A stretch of DNA of 8,714 nt from contig JASBYZ010000059.1 of NCBI GenBank assembly GCA_029983705.1, positions 1 to 8,714 on the forward strand, written 5' to 3'. Positions within the stretch are counted from its first letter, which is position 1; each line of letters begins with the position of its first letter. This document shows, piece by piece, positions 4,273 through 8,714 of the stretch. This stretch comes from Coriobacteriales bacterium (GTDB lineage Bacteria > Actinomycetota > Coriobacteriia > Coriobacteriales > JAEZZM01). A program made the translations under genes and the position numbers. The notes under the pieces were generated by a model. It was not told the DNA's origin. It made no database searches and saw nothing but the letters and a program-made list of their open reading frames with translations.

Positions 4273-6959
4273 AACGACTTGAAGAGCGCATTCGATTTGA
4301 GGGAATCGAGCGATACCTCCCGTATTTATATCCGGATGCTCAAAGCCCGCTTGCCCATATTCATCCAGAAAGCTTAGTTGTTTTGGTAGAGCCACGCGCT
4401 CTTTTTGATGACGCTATGAGAACATACGAAGACATCGAGGCACGTGCAAAAAATAAGGGAGAGTCATTAGATGGGCTCTACCTCAATCCAAGGCTACTTG
4501 ATTTTGGTAAACAACAGCGCCTCTCGCTACTCTCAATCATGAGAACTGGCACACATATTGATGCAAGCCTAACTATTAAGCGTCCTGATATTCACGGTAA
4601 AAACGAGCGACTTACCGCTCGTCTTAAAGGTCTTTGTCAGGATGATTATGTAAGTGTGCTTGCAATCCCTGATAGGGCTGCCAGAGAAAACTATGAGCTT
4701 ACCCTCTCAGATGAGGGCATTCCTTTTGAGCGCAATTTAATGGCCGTTGAAAAAGATCAGCTTAAACGTGACGGAAGTTTTAAGAGGCTTTCAAGAGGAA
4801 TTGTAAGTATAACGGATGCACCAATTGCTTCAGGCATGCTTATCCCAGAAGCTTCCCTTGCAATTATCTCAATTGGAGACCTGGCAAGTTCGCACGCTAA
4901 GCGTCGTCGCCAGTCAAATATTGATATCACAGATATTACCTTTCCCTTTAAGCCGGGCGATTATGTTGTTCATTCAACACATGGTATTGCACACTTCACT
5001 GATATCGTTCGCCAAGAAGTAGGAGGCTTTGAGCGCGATTACTTCTTATTAGAATATGCTCAGGGCGATAAACTCTATGTACCTCTTGAGCAGGTAGATA
5101 AGCTCACGCGCTATATTGGTCCTAACTCAGATAAGCCACGCCTTACCCGCCTTAATACCTCTGACTGGACGCGTGTAAGCAATAAGGCTCGTAAATCAGC
5201 TAAAAAACTTGCCTTTGACTTAGTTGATCTCTACACCAGACGCTCAACCCTTAAAGGATTTAAATACTCTCCAGATACAAGCTGGCAGCGTGAGATGGAA
5301 GAAGCCTTTCCGTATGAGCCAACAAAAGATCAAATCAATGCAATTGCTGACATTAAGGCTGATATGGAATCAGATAAGCCGATGGACCGTTTGCTTGGCG
5401 GAGATGTGGGCTTTGGTAAAACTGAGGTGGCGATGCGTGCGGCATTTAAGGCTGTTCAAGATGACAAGCAGGTTATGGTGCTCTGTCCTACCACAATTTT
5501 AGCTCAGCAACACTTTGAAACCTTCTTTGAACGCTTTGCTCCCTTTGATATAGAAGTTGAGGTTCTTTCACGTTTTAGAACGCCTGTTCAGCAAAGGCGC
5601 GCGCTTGAAGGCTTTGCTAATGGAAGTGTTTCAGTACTCATTGGTACACATCGTCTGCTTTCAAATGACGTAAACCCTAAAGATTTAGGACTTGTCATCA
5701 TAGATGAGGAGCAAAGGTTTGGTGTGGGCCACAAAGAGCAGCTTAAGACCTTACGTGAGCAACTTGATGTACTGACCTTATCGGCAACACCTATACCAAG
5801 AACCATGCAGATGGCTATGAGTGGTGTACGTGAGATGTCCTTAATAAAGACGCCACCGCAAAATAGACTTCCGGTAAAGGTCCATGTTGGTGAATGGGAT
5901 GAAGACCTCGTAGGACTTGCTATTAGACATGAAATTCAGCGCGGTGGACAGGTATATTACGTTTCAAATCGCGTAAAGACGATAGAGGATGCGGCATATA
6001 AAATGACCAAGGCAGCGCCAGAGGCGCGCGTGGGAATTGCCCACGGTCAAATGAGTGAGCGCGAACTTGAAAAGGTTATGGAAAGTTTTGCGGTACACGA
6101 GATTGATGTTTTGCTTGCCACAACCATTATTGAAAGCGGAATTGATAATCCGCATACTAATACCCTTATTATTGAAGACTCTCAGCGCTTAGGACTTGCC
6201 CAGCTCTACCAGCTTAAAGGCAGAGTGGGAAGAGGTAGATCCCAGGCCTATGCATACTTCATGTTTCCCGAAGGAGAATCGCTTACCCAAACAGCCTTTA
6301 ATAGACTTACCGCAATTGAGGAATTTCAGGAGCTTGGAAGCGGTATGGACATCGCCATGCGCGACCTTGAAATTAGAGGCGCGGGCTCTTTGATGGGAGC
6401 TGAGCAGTCAGGAAATCTTTCCTCTGTTGGGTTTGACCTCTTTACCCAGATGCTTGGGGACGCGGTTGCAGAGGCACGCGGGGAAGGTGAGACGCAGACA
6501 AGAGAGGTTGCTGTTAACTTATCGGTAGATTATTTCTTATCAGAAGAATACATTCCTGAAGCTGATAAACGAGTTAAGGCGTACAGAAAGCTTGCAAGTG
6601 CTCAAAACCTTGAACAGCTTGATAAGCTTGAAGAGGAGTTTAAGGCAAACTATGGAGAGCTTGAGCAGGCTGCTTTAAACCTGCTTAATAGAGAGCGCAT
6701 TAAAATTAGGGCAAGTCGCCTTGGAGTAAGCTCGATTGCGCTTGTAGGCGGAAAACTGGTCTTTTTAGATATAGAAATTGATTCAGCGTTAAAGGAGCGC
6801 TTGAGAAAGCAGGGCGCAATCTATTATCCAAAAAATAAAAAGCTTCAGATTCCGTATAAGAAAGACAAAGATGAGCTCTTAGAGTTTGCGCTTTCAATTC
6901 TTGCAAGTGTGGGCGGCTCAGATGAAGAAGCTTTAGAAAAAGAGGACGATGAGGGCTAG
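4263..6959 (+). CDS. mfd: Mfd C-terminal fragment (RNA polymerase-interacting and translocase domains)
   Basis: The frame opens at 4263 after a TGA at 4260-4262 and continues the Mfd sequence from LERLEER onward. The first usable start is TTG 4383, but no ribosome binding site precedes it, so independent translation is doubtful. Numbered on the repaired 1152-residue protein: a CarD-like RNA polymerase-interaction domain at about 481-545 (PGDYVVHSTHGIAHF); Walker A GDVGFGKT at 634-641; DEEQ at 735-738; LSATP at 760-764; motif VI QLKGRVGRG at about 904-912; and the TRCF C-terminal domain at about 1005-1110 (VDYFLSEEYIPEADKR). All catalytic motifs are intact, so the gene was under selection until very recently, or still is. 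The C-terminus is acidic (EEALEKEDDEG) and ends at a stop overlapping that of the ferredoxin gene. Confidence 0.88.
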   Translation, partial: HDLERLEERIRFEGIERYLPYLYPDAQSPLAHIHPESLVVLVEPRALFDDAMRTYEDIEARAKNKGESLDGLYLNPRLLDFGKQQRLSLLSIMRTGTHIDASLTIKRPDIHGKNERLTARLKGLCQDDYVSVLAIPDRAARENYELTLSDEGIPFERNLMAVEKDQLKRDGSFKRLSRGIVSITDAPIASGMLIPEASLAIISIGDLASSHAKRRRQSNIDITDITFPFKPGDYVVHSTHGIAHFTDIVRQEVGGFERDYFLLEYAQGDKLYVPLEQVDKLTRYIGPNSDKPRLTRLNTSDWTRVSNKARKSAKKLAFDLVDLYTRRSTLKGFKYSPDTSWQREMEEAFPYEPTKDQINAIADIKADMESDKPMDRLLGGDVGFGKTEVAMRAAFKAVQDDKQVMVLCPTTILAQQHFETFFERFAPFDIEVEVLSRFRTPVQQRRALEGFANGSVSVLIGTHRLLSNDVNPKDLGLVIIDEEQRFGVGHKEQLKTLREQLDVLTLSATPIPRTMQMAMSGVREMSLIKTPPQNRLPVKVHVGEWDEDLVGLAIRHEIQRGGQVYYVSNRVKTIEDAAYKMTKAAPEARVGIAHGQMSERELEKVMESFAVHEIDVLLATTIIESGIDNPHTNTLIIEDSQRLGLAQLYQLKGRVGRGRSQAYAYFMFPEGESLTQTAFNRLTAIEEFQELGSGMDIAMRDLEIRGAGSLMGAEQSGNLSSVGFDLFTQMLGDAVAEARGEGETQTREVAVNLSVDYFLSEEYIPEADKRVKAYRKLASAQNLEQLDKLEEEFKANYGELEQAALNLLNRERIKIRASRLGVSSIALVGGKLVFLDIEIDSALKERLRKQGAIYYPKNKKLQIPYKKDKDELLEFALSILASVGGSDEEALEKEDDEG

Positions 6960-6973
6960 GATTCTTCCTCATC
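6948..6973. terminator. Inverted repeat spanning the convergent mfd/ferredoxin stop codons, possible terminator
   Basis: GATGAGG (6948-6954) and CCTCATC (6967-6973) form a perfect 7-base stem with a 12-base loop that contains both overlapping stop codons. On the minus strand the stem is followed by GTCCTCTTTTTCT, giving a short U-run about six bases downstream, so it could end ferredoxin transcription. On the plus strand no U-run follows. The stem is short, so the terminator call is tentative. Confidence 0.4.
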
Positions 6974-8206
6974 AATTAACTCAGAATTAAAAAGTTTGGC
7001 GCTAATGCTATTTGAATTGGCAAAGTGGGAGTTAAGTTTATTGGGCTGTCCTCCTGTCATGTTGGATGTACCTATCACTCCTTTTTGCCTCATGTTATAA
7101 GGTCTTGCATCTGAGAAGACAAGGCCGTTTCGCTCTTCAAACTCAATAGCCTTTGGCCAGCAAATCTCTTGACATAAGATACATCCTGTACAAAACTTGG
7201 GACTCATTTGTATGCCCTCAGATCCAATGGTTATAGCCTCACTTGGACATAAATAGGCGCAAGCTTTACAGTCAGTGCAATTTTTATTAACTGAAGGAAG
7301 TACTACGGGCACAAAGTTTGCAAGCTCGGGATGTCTCTTTAAGGTTTCAAGTAAGATTTTTCTTCGGGGTGTAAGAATTGCTGTTGCACCGAGTGGCACA
7401 TACTCTGCGTGCTCGCTCTCTTGTGCTTTAAGCTCTTTTTCATATTCGCGCTGAGAGTTATATCTATCTTGAGTAGAGCGCGGTTTTATTTTTTCTGGTG
7501 CACCGATGGCAGTTTCAAGAGCAATGTTACCTACCATCTTTGAGGCAGCTTTTATCTCAGTAAAAAAGCCCCTGCGTCCTGCGTCGTAACCCTCACTTTG
7601 AGCACGTTTAAAAAACTCTAGTTCACGTTTGTTATTTTGAAGTTCGATAGCAATGCCACTCGACTCTTCAGCTTGTCCAACTTGTTCAAAGATCTGTTCT
7701 TCTCCGCTTGTTACCTCGCAGTGTTCACAAAGGTCATCGGGAAGGTATATTGCAAATTTTCCCTCATAGTCACTTTGTAAGGAGAGCCAAAACTCCCAGG
7801 GGATCATACCAAGGCAGGGCACAGAAATAACAGTAGAAGAAAATTCTTTTATACCTGTTTTATCGCAGGTGAGGTATACCTTTCCTTCACTTGCCTCACA
7901 AGCTTTAGCACTTTTATTTCTGAGTTGCATGAGTGTTGGATTTTGCCAAGAAAAAGCTGAGGTAGGGCAGGCAAGCGTGCAAAGCCCGCATTCAATGCAG
8001 GCATCTTCGTCTAAATTCATGTCTGCCATAAAGCCGGGAGTTGAAGATCTTTCAATACTTATTGCATCAACCGGACAAATGTCTGCACATTTTTGGCATT
8101 TTGAGCGAGGTGAGAGTTGTCGAGTGCACAATCCCGCATCAAAAGCGAGATGCTCCATTACGCGCTGTGCTATTTCACCTGCTGTTTGTACACTTCCAAA
8201 TGCCAA
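6956..8206 (-). CDS. Multi-cluster [4Fe-4S] ferredoxin-type protein with a central hydrogenase-subunit-like cysteine region
   Basis: A 416-residue protein from TTG 8206, chosen because AGGAGGA lies 9 bases upstream. The N-terminal module has Cys27, 37, 40 and 44 (C-X9-C-X2-C-X3-CP) and Cys70, 73, 76 and 80 (C-X2-C-X2-C-X3-CP), enough for two [4Fe-4S] clusters. The middle carries VISVPCLGMIPWEFW (Cys131) and, 25 residues later, DLCEHCE (Cys160, 163), a layout recalling MvhD/HdrA-associated iron-sulfur domains. Residues 190-270 are charged and contain no cysteine. The C-terminal module has Cys310, 313, 316, 320 and Cys339, 342, 345, 349, a classical 2[4Fe-4S] ferredoxin. The tail from about 372 is polar and low in complexity. 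No signal peptide or membrane segment is visible, so it is probably a cytosolic electron-transfer protein of anaerobic metabolism. Partner and reaction are unknown; no oxidoreductase gene adjoins it. It is convergent with mfd and divergent from mazG. Confidence 0.85.
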   Translation of the reverse strand: MAFGSVQTAGEIAQRVMEHLAFDAGLCTRQLSPRSKCQKCADICPVDAISIERSSTPGFMADMNLDEDACIECGLCTLACPTSAFSWQNPTLMQLRNKSAKACEASEGKVYLTCDKTGIKEFSSTVISVPCLGMIPWEFWLSLQSDYEGKFAIYLPDDLCEHCEVTSGEEQIFEQVGQAEESSGIAIELQNNKRELEFFKRAQSEGYDAGRRGFFTEIKAASKMVGNIALETAIGAPEKIKPRSTQDRYNSQREYEKELKAQESEHAEYVPLGATAILTPRRKILLETLKRHPELANFVPVVLPSVNKNCTDCKACAYLCPSEAITIGSEGIQMSPKFCTGCILCQEICWPKAIEFEERNGLVFSDARPYNMRQKGVIGTSNMTGGQPNKLNSHFANSNSISAKLFNSELIDEEES

Positions 8207-8215
8207 TGTAATGTT

Positions 8216-8221
8216 CCTCCT
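8216..8221 (-). promoter_or_regulatory. Ribosome binding site fixing the TTG start of the ferredoxin gene
   Basis: The minus strand reads AGGAGG, 9 bases before TTG 8206. No nearby in-frame ATG or GTG has a comparable site. Confidence 0.7.
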
Positions 8222-8239
8222 ATAGTTCTCCCTCTTGGG

Positions 8240-8247
8240 AGTATAGC
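8240..8247 (-). promoter_or_regulatory. Candidate -10 box of the ferredoxin gene
   Basis: The minus strand reads GCTATACT, whose TATACT matches the -10 consensus at five of six positions. Transcription would begin near 8233, leaving a leader of about 27 bases that contains the ribosome binding site. No good -35 was seen. The same 8-mer faces mazG at 8314-8321. Confidence 0.45.
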
Positions 8248-8285
8248 TAAGAGATTTGCATGTTTAGCGAACTACTTGTGTTTTA

Positions 8286-8307
8286 AGATGACTCTTAGAT
8301 GTCATCT
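8286..8307. repeat. Perfect 7-base inverted repeat at the mazG promoter
   Basis: AGATGAC (8286-8292) and GTCATCT (8301-8307) are exact inverted copies around an 8-base spacer. The spacer falls where the -35 element of the mazG promoter should lie, and the -35 sequence itself is poor. This suits an operator or activator site between the divergent ferredoxin and mazG genes. The function is inferred from position. Confidence 0.45.
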
Positions 8308-8312
8308 GCGAC

Positions 8313-8321
8313 TGCTATACT
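8313..8321 (+). promoter_or_regulatory. Candidate extended -10 promoter of mazG
   Basis: TGCTATACT fits the extended -10 form TGN-TATAAT with one mismatch. An extended -10 can work without a good -35, and none is seen. Transcription would start near 8328, giving a leader of about 37 bases before the ATG at 8365. It also argues against the upstream in-frame ATG at 8323, which would precede the transcript. Confidence 0.5.
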
Positions 8322-8364
8322 TATGCTTGAATTAATTGCCCAAATTAAGAAGGGATCATTTCAG

Positions 8365-8714
8365 ATGGCTGAAATTCCGCGCTATGAAAATAGTCCGCGT
8401 AAACCAGACTTTGACGTATTTGTTGAAATCATGAGAATCTTACGGGCTCCGGGCGGCTGTCCTTGGGATATTAAACAAACTCACCACTCCATTGCTAAAA
8501 ATATGATTGAAGAGGCTTATGAAGCTGTTGACGCTATTGAAAGCAATGATATAGAGCATCTAAAAGAAGAGCTGGGGGATGTTTTAGAGCAGGTTGTACT
8601 ACATGCTCAAATTGCTTCAGATAATGGAGAGTTTGATATCACGGATGTTATTCAAGGCATCTCACAAAAAGTGATTCGTCGTCACCCTCACGTTTTTGGT
8701 GACATCGAAGACAA
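8365..8714 (+). CDS. mazG: MazG nucleoside triphosphate pyrophosphohydrolase (partial, C-terminus off the right edge)
   Basis: The first 116 residues of MazG, which hydrolyses (d)NTPs to monophosphates and pyrophosphate and helps clear abnormal nucleotides. Hallmarks: APGGCPWDIKQTH (residues 28-40), the metal-binding EEAYE (49-53) and EELGD (68-72) motifs, VVLHAQIA (77-84) and VIRRHPHVFGD (103-113), which together are diagnostic. ATG 8365 is preferred, with GAAGGGA roughly 9 bases upstream; an in-frame ATG at 8323 lacks a ribosome binding site and would sit just after the -10 box. Only the first of the two domains expected in long MazG proteins is in view, so whether this is the long or short form cannot be told. 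In Bacillus subtilis the mazG homologue yabN also lies close to mfd. Confidence 0.93.
   Translation, partial: MAEIPRYENSPRKPDFDVFVEIMRILRAPGGCPWDIKQTHHSIAKNMIEEAYEAVDAIESNDIEHLKEELGDVLEQVVLHAQIASDNGEFDITDVIQGISQKVIRRHPHVFGDIED

Larger units (their letters stand above)
3502..6959 (+). pseudogene. mfd: Transcription-repair coupling factor, full length but interrupted by a one-base frameshift
   Basis: Mfd is an ATP-driven translocase that pushes stalled RNA polymerase off DNA and recruits UvrA to the lesion. Here the reading frame stops at TAG 4270-4272, yet the downstream frame continues the Mfd sequence without a gap. Adding one T to the TTT at 4268-4270 gives DTILERLEERIRFEGIERYLPYL-type sequence, and the repaired protein is 1152 residues, a normal length for the family. 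No other lesion was seen on either side. The break is therefore either a recent single-base deletion or a sequencing error. A programmed -1 shift is unlikely because the site (ACG ATT TAG) is not a slippery heptamer. If real, the product loses its RNA polymerase-binding and motor domains. The gene is divergent from nth and shares 4 bases at its 3' end with the convergent ferredoxin gene. Confidence 0.9.

Noticed and set aside
6706..6975. Minus-strand open frame opposite the 3' end of mfd
   Set aside because: It is a shadow of the conserved Mfd C-terminal domain with no start signal or recognisable domain. Other antisense frames within mfd (for example 3762-4040 and 5588-5806) were dropped for the same reason.
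8220..8246. CTATA-CTCCC hairpin as a riboswitch or attenuator in the ferredoxin gene leader
   Set aside because: The likely -10 box (8240-8245) lies inside the upstream arm, so the full hairpin would not be transcribed. The symmetry is better explained as promoter sequence or chance.
7869..8335. Plus-strand open frames opposite the 5' part of the ferredoxin gene
   Set aside because: They are complements of the cysteine-rich coding region, overlap each other in different frames, and have no ribosome binding site.

Overview
The window reads as a compact stretch of chromosome from an anaerobic bacterium with Gram-positive-style translation signals. Strong GGAGG-type ribosome binding sites precede most genes, TTG and GTG starts are common, DNA is moderately AT-rich, and there is a large multi-cluster ferredoxin protein. 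The gene set and style fit an anaerobic actinobacterium of the Coriobacteriia (Atopobium/Fannyhessea-like). That placement is an inference from gene content, not a match to a known genome. No rRNA, tRNA, CRISPR array, insertion sequence or phage gene was seen, and no stretch over 300 bases lacks a gene.

Layout: (1) 1-546, minus, runs off the left edge: a trigger-factor-like peptidyl-prolyl isomerase that starts directly at the FKBP part and has no ribosome-binding domain. (2) 547-761, divergent intergenic region with an inverted repeat at 560-575. (3) 762-1970, plus: an unrecognised lipoprotein with two coiled coils flanking a serine/alanine-rich repeat region that looks fibre- or beta-helix-like. 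(4) 2030-2782, plus: a DUF554 (YdfK/YqgA-type) membrane protein preceded by a perfect AT-rich palindrome. (5) 2760-3440, minus: endonuclease III (nth), overlapping the DUF554 gene tail to tail. (6) 3502-6959, plus: transcription-repair coupling factor (mfd), complete from end to end but broken by a single-base frameshift at about 4268-4272. (7) 6956-8206, minus: a protein with two ferredoxin-type [4Fe-4S] modules, sharing a 4-base stop-codon overlap with mfd. (8) 8207-8364, divergent promoter region with matching GCTATACT boxes on the two strands. (9) 8365-8714, plus, runs off the right edge: MazG nucleotide pyrophosphohydrolase.

Functionally the right two thirds centre on genome maintenance. 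Nth removes oxidised pyrimidines, Mfd clears stalled RNA polymerase and recruits excision repair, and MazG removes non-canonical nucleotides. A redox protein sits among them. In Bacillus subtilis mfd and mazG (yabN) are also near neighbours, so this grouping is partly old synteny. The left third holds protein-folding and envelope genes.

I do not see a clear new multi-gene system. The most novel single element is the lipoprotein at 762-1970. The most consequential oddity is the mfd frameshift. The ribosome-binding-domain-less trigger factor and the unusual cysteine spacing in the ferredoxin protein also deserve a second look.
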